Of a stretch of 64,000 nucleotides of DNA, positions 47,859-59,200 are shown one piece after another. Numbering within the stretch: position 1 is the first letter of the stretch; the number at the start of each line of letters is the position of its first letter. The stretch comes from Lepas anatifera. Taxonomy: Eukaryota > Arthropoda > Thecostraca > Lepadidae. The notes beneath the pieces are model-generated. The model did no database searches. It worked only from the letters and a program-made list of their open reading frames with translations, and was not told the origin of the DNA. Location: contig JAOTON010001353.1 of assembly GCA_034440635.1 (NCBI GenBank), positions 131,501 to 195,500 on the forward strand, in the 5' to 3' direction. The position numbers and the translations under genes were made by a program.

Positions 47859-48023
47859 ATGAAGCTCGCCATTCTGCTGTTCTGTGTGTTCGCCGTGGCT
47901 TCTGCCGGGTTCAAGCCATTCCGACCGTTTGTGCCCTCCTCGGCCCATGGTCACGCCAACGCCGGTACCACCGTGGGAAGCTCGCCCGGCAGCACCATCT
48001 CCCAGAGCTCCGCCAGCGCGGGC
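47859..48023 (+). CDS. Exon 1 of a small secreted protein (signal peptide)
   Basis: Starts with ATG in CTGACATGAAG and encodes 55 residues. MKLAILLFCVFAVASAG is a typical signal peptide, with Lys, a hydrophobic core and an A-x-A cleavage site before GFKPFRPF. The mature part is rich in Ser, Gly, Ala and Pro with repeated KPFRPF-like basic-aromatic residues at the N-terminus. The exon ends GCGGGC followed by GTGAGTAAA, a strong splice donor, in phase 0. Reading through gives a stop at 48096. The protein family is not recognised; small secreted arthropod peptides of cuticular or antimicrobial type would be of this size. The exon end is amplified in the array that follows. Confidence 0.6.
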
Positions 48024-50030
48024 GTGAGTAAAGGGGGAGGTAATGTAGCAACCAGACAGCACCATCTCCCAGAGCTCCGCCAGCGCAGGCGTGAGTAAAG
48101 GTGGGGAGGTAATGTAGTAGCCAGGCAGCACCCCTCCCAGAGCTCCGCCAGCGCGGGCGTGAGTAAAGGTGGGGAGGTAATGTAGTAGCCAGGCAGCACC
48201 ATCTCCCAGATCTCCGCCAGCGCAGGCGTGAGTAAAGGTGGGGAGGTAATGTAGTAGCCAGGCAGCACCCCTCCCAGAGCTCCGCCAGCGCGGGCGTGAG
48301 TAAAGGGGAGGTAATGTAGCAACCAGACAGCACCATCTCCCAGAGCTCCGCCAGCGCGGGGGTGAGTAGAGGTGGGGAGGTAATGTAGCAGCCAGGCAGC
48401 ACCCCTCCCAGAGCTCCGCCAGCGCGGGCGTGAGTAATGGTGGGGAGGTAATGTAGCAACCAGTCAGCACCATCTCCCAGAGCTTCGCCAGCGCGGGCGT
48501 GAGTAATGGTGGGGAGGTAATGTAGCAGCCAGGCAGCACCCCTCCCAGAGCTCCGCCAGCGCGGGCGTGAGTAAAGGTGGGGAGGTAATGTAGCAGCCAG
48601 GCAGCACCCCTCCCAGAGCTCCGCCAGCGCGGGCGTGAGTAAAGGTGGGGAGGTAATGTAGTAGCCAGGCAGCACCCCTCCCAGAGCTACGCCAGCGCGG
48701 GCGTGAGTAAAGGTGGGGAGGTAATGTAGCAACCAGACAGCACCATCTCCCAGAGCTCCGCCAGCGCGGGCGTGAGTAAAGGGGGAGGTAATGTAGCAAC
48801 CAGACAGCACCATCTCCCAGAGCTCCGCCAGCGCGGGCGTGAGTAAAGGGGGAGGTAATGTAGCAACCAGTCAGCACCATCTCCCAGAGCTCCGCCAGCG
48901 CGGGCGTGAGTAATGGTGGGGAGGTAATGTAGCAGCCAGGCAGCACCCCTCCCAGAGCTCCGCCAGCGCGGGCGTGAGTAAAGGTGGGGAGGTAATGTAG
49001 CAGCCAGGCAGCACCCCTCCCAGAGCTCCGCCAGCGCGGGCGTGAGTAAAGGTGGGGAGGTAATGTAGTAGCCAGGCAGCACCCCTCCCAGAGCTACGCC
49101 AGCGCGGGCGTGAGTAAAGGTGGGGAGGTAATGTAGCAACCAGACAGCACCATCTCCCCAGAGCTCCGCCAGCGCGGGCGTGAGTAAAGGGGGAGGTAAT
49201 GTAGCAACCAGACAGCACCATCTCCCAGAGCTCCGCCAGCGCGGGCGTGAGTAAAGGGGGAGGTAATGTAGCAACCAGACAGCACCATCTCCCAGAGCTC
49301 CGCCAGCGCGGGCGTGAGTAAAGGTGGGGGAGGTAATGTAGCAACCAGACAGCACCATCTCCCAGAGCTACGCCAGCACGGGCGTGAGTAAAGGTGGGGA
49401 GGTAATGTAGCAGCCAGACAGCACCATCTCCCAGAGCTACGCCAGCGCGGGCGTGAGTAAAGGTGGGGAGGTAATGTAGCAGCCAGGCAGCACCCTCCCA
49501 GAGCTACGCCAGCGCGGGCGTGAGTAAAGGGGGAGGTAATGTAGCAACCAGACAGCACCATCTCCCAGAGCTCCGCCAGCGCGGGCGTGAGTAAAGGGGA
49601 GGTAATGTAGCAACCAGACAGCACCCCTCCCAGAGCTACGCCAGCGCGGGCGTGAGTAAAGGTGGGGAGGTAATGTAGCAACCAGACAGCACCATCTCCC
49701 AGAGCTTCGCCAGCGCGGGCGTGAGTAATGGTGGGGCGGTAATGTAGCAGCCAGGCAGCACCCCTCCCAGAGCTCCGCCAGCGCGGGCGTGAGTAAAGGT
49801 GGGGAGGTAATGTAGCAACCAGACAGCACCATCTCCCAGAGCTCCGCCAGCGCAGGCGTGAGTAATGGTGGGGAGGTAATGTAGCAGCCAGGCAGCACCC
49901 CTCCCAGAGCTCCGCCAGCGCGGGCGTGAGTAAAGGTGGGGAGGTAATGTAGCAACCAGACAGCACCATCTCCCAGAGCTACGCCAGCGCGGGCGTGAGT
50001 AAAGGTGGGGAGGTAATGTAGCAGCCAGGC
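47990..50030 (+). repeat. ~69-bp minisatellite, about 30 units, each with exon end plus splice donor
   Basis: Each unit carries AGCACCATCTCCCAGAGC, TCCGCCAGCGCGGGC, then GTGAGTAAAGGTGGGGAGG and TAATGTAGCAACCAG. The first half is the last 33 bases of exon 1, the second is the start of the intron. About 30 GTGAGT donors were counted. Variants (ATCTCCC against CCCTCCC; CAACCAGAC against CAGCCAGGC) alternate, showing higher-order shuffling. The unit length of about 69 bp is a multiple of three, so spurious long frames exist on both strands. Confidence 0.95.
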
Positions 50031-50099
50031 TGTAGGTTACCCGAAATCATCGCCAGATTTCTGGGTAAGTGGAAATTGATTGCATGTGATTATTTCAGG

Positions 50100-50286
50100 A
50101 GGCAACAAGGCACCATATGGCTCCATCAGAAACAAGCGCATCGTCAACCCAAGCGCTGGGACTCTATATTATGCAAGTGATGGGGAAGTTGGATATTCAT
50201 CCACTTACCTTTTTCAGATAGCCAAAAGATGTTACCGCCACTCCACCATACCTAACACTTTTTTCAATTCTTCTATATCTGTATAA
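50100..50286 (+). CDS. Candidate second exon of the secreted-protein gene
   Basis: Preceded by GTGATTATTTCAG, a good splice acceptor ending at 50099. Two readings are possible. From the GTGAGT donor (phase 0) the frame continues EATRHHMAPSETSAS and stops after about 40 codons. From the alternative donor GTAAAG (four bases later, phase 1) the frame is GNKAPYGSIRNKRIVN and onwards to 50283, with a more protein-like composition. Which is used cannot be decided by eye. A further acceptor-like TTACCTTTTTCAG at 50205-50217 could end or split the exon. Confidence 0.35.
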
Positions 50287-52026
50287 ACAGCTTATATCCC
50301 CTCTCGAGGGTGCCATATTCCCTCAAGCTGGAAAAGCACCCTCTCCATTCCCTAGCGGATCGAAAGGAGGCAGGGGTGGAAAGGCAAGGAACAATGGCCT
50401 GCATAGTGACCACACCACATTTTAGCCGATTTTCGAATTTTTGTGAAAAGTACTGACAGGTCTAAGTGTGCCATTATTCCACTTACATCCCAAAGTCCGT
50501 TAACATGTTCTCGACGATTCATCATGCTGTGATGTCGTCAGGGCGTCCGATTATTTTTTACCAGCTTTCACCACCGATGTTGAGAAAATATTTTGTCCGC
50601 ACACAAGGCAAAACGTCTAATTTTTGGGGACACTCAAGGCTTTGCTCCCTTATTCCCTTAGGTTTGGGAAAATCAGTAAATTTGTTGAGTTTTTACACAT
50701 TTGGCAGCTCATGCGCCTCAGGAAAAGTCTGTGGAGGGCAGAGGAGGGTATTATCTTGTCAAAAAGAAGATTTTAAGGGTGTTTGCAAGGAATATGCTAG
50801 CTTACTGCATAGCACTAATACCTTGTCAGCAGAGCATGACGGCTACTCACGGATATCATTCATTTGTGGCATAAAGTATGACATGGTGATTATGTTGGAA
50901 TGTACAAGTGATGCAAAAAAATTCAAAACAGCAAGCAAATATTGATGCAAGATATATGAAAATGATCGAAATTCGAATTTACCTATTCATTGTGATGTAG
51001 AAGAAATCAAATATGAATATGTAAATTACCCGTCCATCTTCATAGTCTAAATACTTTGTAACTAGGGCCCTTTGATTCCCGTAGACATATGTTCCTTACA
51101 GCACATTTTCTTTATTCCGGGAGATTAAAGATCAGGCTCTTCCACCGCTAGAATTCAATGCTCTATCTCTGGTAACTAGTAGCAGGTAAAGCTGGCTTTA
51201 ACGATGATAATGTACATGCAAGTATGAGATACTATTGCTAGGAGTTACGATTTGACGAAGATGAAAGAAAGGTAATCTTCTTTGATTTTCCATCAGACTG
51301 AGCCTTGCTACTTAGCGTCATTAGTACTGCTGAATGCTGGTGATATTGTGATATATCTATATATCTAGAGCCGCGCGATCCGCCACTTACGTCCGCCACT
51401 TAAGACCGCTACTCATTCACAATAAGGTTCCGAAAACGGTAGCGGAGTAGCATTGGCTGCTTCTGTAGCCCAAAATAGCGGAATAGCGGGTAGCAGACTC
51501 GAAAAATTCAAAACCGCTATCACTACCGACAGCCCGTTAAGGAGACTGCCACCGCAAACGAATACAAGGCAGGGACTGGGCTCAATATTGGCATCCATCA
51601 AAACAAAAGGGCGGTGAATCAATGCCTTCCTCGACTGCTCGACTGACATTCAACTGTTCGGCTGAGATTCAACGAGCATAGACTTGATCTCCAAAATCGA
51701 CACCGGAAACACCTCACGGCGTTCATTTCGCTCAGCAAAATAGCAACATGACTGTTCCTGATCAACCGCTATCCGTACAGATTTAGAAAAACCTAAAGAC
51801 CATCATAACCGAAAATAACAAAATTTATTCATATCCGGACACTACAGCCATCTCTTAAAAAATAGCACTTCCTTGTACAACCTTCCCATGTAGCTTTTAG
51901 ATGACAATGCTCGTTGAATATCCACCGATACTGTGAGTTTGGTCGCAACCCAATCACGTGTAAGTTATTTTGCTTACTCGTGACTGTGAATTGTGTAACT
52001 GAGATGTTACTGACTACCGTCATACA
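50287..52026. other. No gene recognised; one 159-codon open frame at 50466-50945
   Basis: The frame at 50466-50945 (plus) starts MCHYSTYIPKSVNMF and has eight cysteines and a mixed composition (CGGQRRVLSCQKEDF, ISFICGIKYDMVIMLECTSD). This could be a degenerate or real exon, but no domain is recognised and no splice signals are convincing. The remainder is AT-rich. Confidence 0.3.
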
Positions 52027-52250
52027 CTGATATGTGATGGTCTGTCCGTGGTGACGGCCCTGACACTGATGTGTGACGTTCTGCCCGTGGGAACAGTCCT
52101 GGCACTGATTTGTGACGGTCTGTCCGTGGAAACGGTCCTGTCACTGATGTGTGACGGTCTGTCCGTGGTGACAGTCCTGACACTAATGTGTGACGGTCTG
52201 TCCGTGGTGAAGTCCCTGCACTGATGTATGACGGCCCTGGCATTGATGTG
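52027..52250. repeat. 39-bp minisatellite, about 5.7 units
   Basis: Units read TGATGTGTGACGGTCTGTCC then GTGGTGACAGTCCTGACAC with point differences. The period of 39 is 13 codons; the minus strand stays open over 52007-52243 with repeats of the type SPRTDRHTSVSG. This could be a coding repeat or chance. Confidence 0.85.
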
Positions 52251-52368
52251 ATATCCCGATTGTTTCCGTGCGGGCATGTGTAATTTTCAGCAGTTTAAAT
52301 GTAGAAATCGACAAACAGACGTCTCACCTTTGCCGCTTTCCTTCCAGGGCAACGCTAGCAACGGAGGA

Positions 52369-53218
52369 TTAACACGCGCATTGACGGGGGGCGGGTACCC
52401 GCCCCCCTCGGGTTTTTCGGAGATAGTAGAAAAACGGCGGCGCGTAGCGCCGCCGTACTTGGTATACCTTTTCCCTCATCATTTTTACAACTTCTGTGAA
52501 AATTTTAAGGTTAGGTCATCTCAGGTCAGGTCACCAGTACAGGTCAAGTGACCCAACCTCAAAAAAAGTTTAAGATAGCATACGTCGGAGCAGGGTGAAC
52601 TTATCCGATTGAAACTCATATCACATAATGGCCCCACCGAGTTCTCTAAAATATGTTCCGGTATTTTTGATATCGATGACCTAAGGTCAGGTACGACGCA
52701 TGACCTCTCCATTGGAAATACATGGGAAAAATGGTTTTTACGGAATAACTCAGTAACGGATGGTGATAGAGCATTTATTTTAGCTGCATTAGACTCGCCT
52801 GGGCTTTGCGGTTCTAATGATATGCATTTTATATAATTTGACCCTGACCTGACCTCAGGTCAGGTCAAATCCTTGATTTGACCTAGCAAGGTCAAATTAT
52901 ATATCATTCGATTCGGCTTGCTAAGAGGATTCATATAGTTCAAGTCGTTTTGCTCTATCTTTACTTTTTCAGATGTAATGCCCGAAAAACTGAATTTTAT
53001 ATGTTATCCCTATGACGGTCATGTTTTGACCTCTCGTGACCTTAAATGTGACCTGACAAAAAAATAGTTCAAATGTTTTCGATGGAGAAGTGGATGGGCA
53101 GCCCAACGCCGTTCACCGTTTTTCGCTACCTACCGTGGTTCTCGAGATCTTAGGGGGGCGGGTACCCGCCCCCCGTCAATGCGAAGGTGGCTCAGACCCC
53201 CGTCAATGCGCGTGTTAA
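52369..53218 (+). mobile_element. Family 1 element, full length
   Basis: TTAA at 52369-52372 and 53215-53218, 850 bp, all family landmarks, including GGGGGGCGGGTACCCGCCCC at both ends. Confidence 0.92.
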
Positions 53219-53589
53219 GTGTTAACGTGGCAAATGCTCACCAAAGCAACAGCCAAACTCCACACGGGAACTCCCAGAACTCCAACTCGGAGGCCGTCAG
53301 TGTGCAGAAATCCGGCTGATTATGTTGTGGGATAGCATGCTGTCGCGCCGCTGAATACATGATTCATTATAGATAATGCATAGTTGTACTTTATAAGCAC
53401 GCAATACTGGGACTGTGACCATGCTACAGGGTGACCCAAAAAAACAGTCATCACTGAAAGTCAAATAACGCCCGAAGTTTAATTTTGATCTCAACTAAAC
53501 TCGATCCACATGATGACAAGGCTATGTGCTCAATATCCACAATTGTTTAAGTCTCTGGCTTAGAAACTCCCATTTTTTAATGGCGCTTC

Positions 53590-54080
53590 GAGATTAGCTT
53601 CAAGTGAGCCCCCCACCGCTGGTGGCACACTTGGATCCGGCAAGTCTGTGACAATCAACACCGAGCGGTATGTCCAGGCGTTTGGCGAGTTCTGGACAGC
53701 ACTTGGTCGACAGAGAGGGGTCGTCAGGGCCCTCCAGTGGTTCCAATAGGATGGCGCCAACCCCCAAACCTCAAATGAATCGCTGACATCGCTACGGCAG
53801 CGTTTCCCTAACCGACTGATCAGCCGCAGGTGTGACCCCGAGTGGTCGCCGCATTCACCGGACTTGAAACCCCATATATTTATATGTGGGGGTACCTGAA
53901 GGACAGGGTGTATGAAGACAACCCACAGACCATTCCTGCTCTAAAGACAACCATGACAGCAGCATAAGAGTGATCCCGAAGGAGGAATGCGGGCGGGTCA
54001 TCGAGAACTTCGCCCGCCGGATCCAAGTGTGCCTGCAGCGGCGGGGGGCTCATTTGGAGCACATCTTGAAGCGCCAGTAA
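53590..54080 (+). pseudogene. Decayed mariner transposase, C-terminal half
   Basis: Transposase cuts and re-inserts the element using a D,D-D/E triad. Readable pieces: TVTINTERYVQAFGEFW (53650-53700), GVVRALQWFQ-stop-DGANPQT at 53718-53775 (the family motif FQQDGAxPHT with the second Asp), WSPHSPDLKP at 53843-53872 (PHSPDLNP motif, third acidic residue) and WGYLKDRVYEDNPQ at 53886-53927. Stops and shifts interrupt it. The N-terminal DNA-binding half is absent. Confidence 0.82.
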
Positions 54081-54092
54081 AAAGTCGAGTTT

Positions 54093-55126
54093 TTAACCCT
54101 CGCCCCACCGGGGGGCCATCGATGGCCCCCTAAGGTTTTTCCGGGATAGCAGAAAAACGACGAGGCGCAGCACCACGGTTGAGGGCTCTACCTCTCACTG
54201 CATCATTTTCCCATCATCCCTGAAATTTTTTACCCCGGGTCACCCAAGGTCAGGTCACCAGACGAGGTCAACCAAGGTCACCTCACTTCACTTTAGAGCT
54301 CCGTAAGAGCTACATTTCAAAGTCGATCGATTTGAAACCTCCTACACTTCATGACCCCTCCAGGGTCTACAAGGTGTATATCCGGGATTTTTTTATTTCG
54401 TGCCCTGAGGTCAGGTCACGAGGCGACCTCTCCCATTGGAAAAGCATGGGGAAAAGCTATTTCATGATATAAAAGCCACAAAAATGATTGCAAATACTCA
54501 GACTGCTCAGAACAATGTTTTTGGACACCCTTTCACGGATCTCAGGGGTCATATTTTCCCTTTGACTTTTCCAAGGTCATCCAAGGTCACCGGAGGTCAA
54601 AAACAGTATTTTGACAATAACTTTTGACCTAATTGAGCTAGAGCGGTGAAACAAACACCATCGTGTTTGTCTTGTCACTGGCTTTCATTTGATATATGGC
54701 AAGGTCACTTTTTGACCTTTCGTGATCTCAGGTCATATTAGGTCACGAGGTGACCTCTGGCGGTCAAACCACTGGCGGGAGGTCTTTACGTTCCACATAG
54801 CGGAAAAAGTACTGGCAATTTGCTATCAAATGTACTTTACCAGGCCTCAATAGCTCTAATGACATAAGAGTTATGCCCAGTTTGCTTAATCATTGCATAT
54901 TTGAGTGAAAATGGCCGATCTTGACCTAATTTTACCTCTGGAGGTCAAACCATTGACCTGAGCACTAAAACATGCGAAGTAATTTCTTACTAAATTCACG
55001 CGAGCTTTCTATTGCACTTTGCAGATTTGCGCTAACGCCCATATTTTTCGGAGTTAGAGGGGGGGCCATCGATGGCCCCCCGGTGGGGCGAAGGTGGCGC
55101 CGGACCCCCGGTGGGGCGCGGGTTAA
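54093..55126 (+). mobile_element. Family 2 TTAA element inserted in mariner relic
   Basis: TTAACCCTCGCCCCACCGGG to GGTGGGGCGCGGGTTAA, 1034 bp. The right TTAA (55123-55126) is also the left TTAA of the family 1 copy that follows. Confidence 0.92.
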
Positions 55127-55971
55127 CACGCGCATTGACGGGGGCCGGGTACCCGCCCCCTCGGGTTTTTCGGAGATAGTAGAAAAACGGCGGCGCGTAG
55201 CGCCGCCGTACTTGGTATACCTTTTTCCTCATCATCTTTACAACTTCTGTGAAAATTTTAAGGTTAGGTCATCTCAGGTCAGGTCACCAGTACAGGTCAA
55301 GTGACCCGACCTCAAAAAAAGTTTAAGATAGCATAAGTCGGAGCAGGGTGAATTTATCCGATTAAAACTCATATCACATAATGGCCCCACCGAGTTCTCT
55401 AGAATATGTTCCGGTATTTTTGATATCGATGGCCTAAGGTCAGGTACGAGGCATGACCTCTTCATTGGAAATACATGGGAAAAATGGTTTTTACGGAATA
55501 ACTCAGTAACGGATGGTGATAGAGCATTTATTTTAGCTGCATTAGACTCGCATGGGCTTTGCAGTTCTAATGATATGCATTTTATATAATTTGACCCTGA
55601 CCTGACCTCAGGTCAGGTCTAATCCTTGATTTGACCTGCAAGGTCAAATTACGTATCATTCGATTCGGCTTGCTAAGAGGATTCATATAGTTCAAGTCGT
55701 TTTGCTCTATCTTTACTTGTTCAGATGTAATGGCCGAAAAACTGAATTTACATGTTATCCCTATGACGGGCATGTTTTGACCTCTCGTGACCTTAAATTT
55801 GACCTGACCAAAAAATGGTTCAAATGTTGTCGATGGAGAAGTGGATAAGCAGCCCAACGCAGTTTACTGTTTTTCGCTACCTACCGTGGTTCTCGAGATC
55901 TAAGGGGGGGCGGGTACCCGTCCCCCCGTCAATGCGAAGGTGGCTCAGACCCCCGTCAATGCGCGTGTTAA
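55123..55971 (+). mobile_element. Family 1 element adjoining family 2
   Basis: TTAA at 55123-55126 and 55968-55971, all family landmarks. Mariner sequence resumes at 55972 (GCCAGAGACTTGAAAG). Confidence 0.92.
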
Positions 55972-56305
55972 GCCAGAGACTTGAAAGTTCGTGGATGCTG
56001 AGAAAATAGCATTTTCATAATATGGATGAAGTTTGGTTATGATTTAAATAAGATTTTGAACGTTATTTGACTTTTGGTGATGACTGTTTTTTTGGGTCAC
56101 CGCTTGCCGCGGCGGAGGTTTCATTTGGAGCCCATCTTGAAGCGCCAGTAAAAAGTCGAGTTTTTTAAGCCAGAGACTTGAAAGTTCGTGGATGCTGAGC
56201 ACATAGCCTTGTTATAATGTGGATGAAGTTTGGCCATGATCAAAATGATGTTTTGGACGTTATTCGACTTCTGGTGATGAATGTTTTTTTTTGGGTCACC
56301 CTGTA

Positions 56306-56626
56306 GTGCACAGAAGCGAACTGGAAATGATACGTTATCCTACATGTTGTAAGCTTTGTGCTTAATTGAACCATAATTGTAATGCAAAAAAATCAAGTGA
56401 ACAACTTGTCCTAAAACTTGTGTCAAATGGGTGTGTTTAGCCTATATTTCAAAATGCACTGTTTGGCTATATGTGTATTGTGTATTTATCACCAAACAGT
56501 GCGGTCGGACCCATTACCTACTGGCCAAGTCAAGCGTAAACATGAAAAAACCACCCGTCACATGGCTAACTAAAAATGTTTCCACGTTGCACTTTAAGCA
56601 GAAACGTAGGTACGAGGCCAGGTACG
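56306..56626. other. No recognisable feature
   Basis: AT-rich, no coding signal. Confidence 0.35.
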
Positions 56627-58067
56627 TAGGTCAGGTACGAGGCATGACCTCTCCATTGGAAATACATGGGAAAAATGTTTTTTACGAAATAACTCAGTAA
56701 CGGATGGTGATGGAACATCTATTTTAGCTGCGTTAGACTCGCCTGGGCTTTGCGGTTCTAATGATATGCATTTTAAATAATTTGACCCTGAACTGAACTC
56801 AGGTCAGGTCAAATCCTTGATTTGACCTAGCAAGGTCAAATTATATATCATTCGATTCGGCTTGCTAAGAGGATTCATACAGTTCAAGTCATTTTGCTCT
56901 ATATTTACTAGTTCAGATGTAATGGCCGAAAAACTGAGTTTACATGTTATCCCTATGAAGGGCATGTTTTGACCTCTCGTGACCTTAACACCCGCACTGG
57001 AGGGGGGTCTGGCACTAACGCGCACTGGAGGGGGCCTGGTAGGCCCCCTAAGATCTCGGAAACTAAGAGGGTTAGAAAAACGCCACTTGGTAGGTGAGTG
57101 GGGGCTATGGTGATCTACATGATGACCAATTTTCATTGACCTAGGTCAATATCTTCAAGGTCCAACGAGGTCGTAAACGTCAAATATTGGCCATGCTGGG
57201 ATCGATTGGTAAATGCTGTGATTATGCAGGAAAATGGCGGGAATAAGCTAAAGGCGGACAAGCTTCATAGAAAAGAGGTCTCAAAGAGGCTTTCCCACAA
57301 CTTTTGGGTCAAGGTCATTCAAGGTCATTGACCTTTAAGGTCACCATATGGTATACTACTTATTATTTACACTTTGAGTAACACTGTAGCCACTGTTTGG
57401 CGGAAAATCAGGATTGACCTTAACCCATGACCTTTGACCTTGACATTTGTATTGGGGTACCCTACCGATGTCGTCATATCATAATATATGTCGGACGGGG
57501 TAACGTCATTTGGCCGGACGCACAGTGGCCAATGACCTTGAAAGTGCAGATATGACCTTGACCTGTGACCTTTGACCTTGACCTTGACTTTCATGTGAAG
57601 TAACCTTGACATATAGTCCCGCTTATATGACGTTATGACGTCACCACTCGGTCTTCAATGCAAGCTAACTGGTCCTACCGTGCGTTTACGGCGATCTCAA
57701 AATGCAGGTCTGACTTTGAAAGCCTATAAGTCAAAAAATTTTCGGCCGATTTTCAAAAAGTCTTCACTAATCGACGCGCTATTAAATTCTGTTAAATGTG
57801 GCCACGTGTCGTTTTTCGGCTACCAGCGGTTCTCCAGCCACCTTGGAAAAACAGGTGGGGGGCCTCCGAGGCCCCCTTCCAGTGCGCGTGTTAAATGTGA
57901 CCTGACAAAAAAAATGGTTCAAATGTTTTGGATGGAGAAGTGGATGGGCAGCCCAACGTCCTTTACCGTTTTTCGCTACCTACCGTGGTTTTCGAGATCT
58001 TAGGGGGCGGGTACCCACCCCCCGTCAATGCGAAGGTGGCTCAGACCCCCGTCAATGCGCGTGTTAA
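56627..58067 (+). mobile_element. Family 1 element, left-truncated, carrying a family 4 insertion
   Basis: Begins mid-element at AGGTCAGGTACGAGGCATGACC and ends at TTAA 58064-58067. Interrupted at GACCTTAA-ATGTGACC by a 910-bp family 4 element; without it the family 1 order is intact. Confidence 0.9.
56985..57894 (-). mobile_element. Family 4 TTAA element nested in family 1
   Basis: Starts TTAACACCCGCACTGGAGG and ends CTTCCAGTGCGCGTGTTAA, with TTAA on both sides. Subterminal palindromes GGGGGCCTGGTAGGCCCCC at about 57030 and GGGGGGCCTCCGAGGCCCCC at about 57858. The interior (57120-57620) is dense in TGACCTTGA and TCAAGGTCA. No transposase. Orientation assigned by analogy to family 1. Confidence 0.9.
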
Positions 58068-58836
58068 CTGGTATAGGAAATTCATAATACATCCCAACTG
58101 GTGCTCCTGGAGGTGAACCACTATGGTTTCAAAGATACTTATTTCTATGGGTTCAAAGTAACTTATTGGTGATCATTTTATGCATGTTTTTTTCAGATGC
58201 CAAGTATCGTTGTCATGATATGGATTCATATCAAAGTGTCCTATTGTTCACAGCATATCACTCATATCAGGCATCAGGTCACCATGCGACGCCAAGTGAC
58301 TTCACCACCAAACACAAATCACCCGGCACCGTCTGGAATCCAGGGCCACCCTCCTATTTTCTCATCCTTGGTTTCTCCCAAGGGTCTCCGAGCCCGCTTG
58401 GGTGAAAGTCCCGTTGCCGGGGGTGTGGATGTATATCTCGTTGGGGGTGCCCGGGCACGCCCATTGAAACGTTGACTTGAGAGTTAAAAGTTCCTTTAAA
58501 TCTAATCGTTTACCATTTTCAGGACTTTAAACTAGTTTTATTCTCTTCAGCAGGCCTGAGCCAGCCCAAAATTAAGATAATATAAAGATATCTGTTTTTG
58601 CGTGACGGCTATTGATATTTCTCCAGCTTTTGGCACCCCTAATGCTTTTGAGAAATCCACGCCCCTGCCCGTCGCATTGTTCCCCGTACTGTGACAAATC
58701 TGGGGCGGACATTGTAATCAGGTAGGTCTGGTCAACGGCTTATGACCGACCTGCATACATACATTTATTTTCGAGCGTTGCGCAAAGCAAATGAGTCGAA
58801 AAGAATCCCCGATTGGCGTAAAAGGGCCGAGGCACT
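58068..58836. other. No confirmed gene; candidate exon at 58196-58403
   Basis: Nothing recognised by homology. At 58195 a TTTTTTTCAG acceptor is followed by a 70-codon open frame (KYRCHDMDSYQSVLLF and onwards) and CTTGG-GTGAAAGT, a donor-like end, so an internal exon on the plus strand is possible but unproven. Confidence 0.25.
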
Positions 58837-59200
58837 AAACACCCACTCCAGAATGCCCCCGAGTCACCTTCGCTCTGGTGGGGGATGTTCAAACACGATG
58901 TTCCCTTGAACTCGGCTCCTATGCGGGATAGCGAAAAACGCGAAGGCTGTTGGATATCTCATACAAATTTATGAATAAACTACATCGGTAACTTTTTGAC
59001 TCATGTCAATGTTGATGTCATGACAGGTCGAAAAAGGTTGCAAGTTAGAGTGGAGTTCTTGGGCTCTAGCGTCTGACAGAGGTAAGTTAGACTCGTTTTT
59101 TTCTGGCACAATTCGCTCCCTGTCGCGGTGAATCGAATGATGTATCCTATGACTATACTGGGTCAAAAAACAAAAATGGCCAGACCTCAGGTCAGATCAC
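58837..59200 (-). mobile_element. Decayed GGTCA-type element end
   Basis: TAAACACCCACTCCAGAATG, GAGTCACCTTCGCTCTGGTGGGGG and a CTATGCGGGATAGCGAAAAACG follow the order seen at the right end of families 3 and 4. GACCTCAGGTCAG occurs at about 59185. No opposite terminus is identifiable. Confidence 0.5.

Larger units (their letters stand above)
53427..56303 (+). mobile_element. mariner-type transposon relic containing two TTAA elements
   Basis: Starts CAGGGTGACCCAAAAAAACA and ends TTTTTTTGGGTCACCCTG, inverted termini, with TA at 53425-53426 and 56304-56305 (the Tc1/mariner target). Inside are a decayed transposase, a family 2 copy and a family 1 copy. The 3' end is partly duplicated: an internal end at about 56077-56100 is followed by a second copy of the last ~200 bp (56101-56303). 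Confidence 0.85.

Noticed and set aside
47841..49969. Minus-strand open frames up to 300 codons with repeated ATLPPHLYSRPRWRSSG-type units
   Set aside because: Produced by a ~69-bp minisatellite whose period is divisible by three; frames are open in several phases, and the plus-strand reading has a signal peptide and splice donor.
47990..50030. Repeat array as a CRISPR
   Set aside because: Units are contiguous with no unique spacers, and the DNA is eukaryotic.
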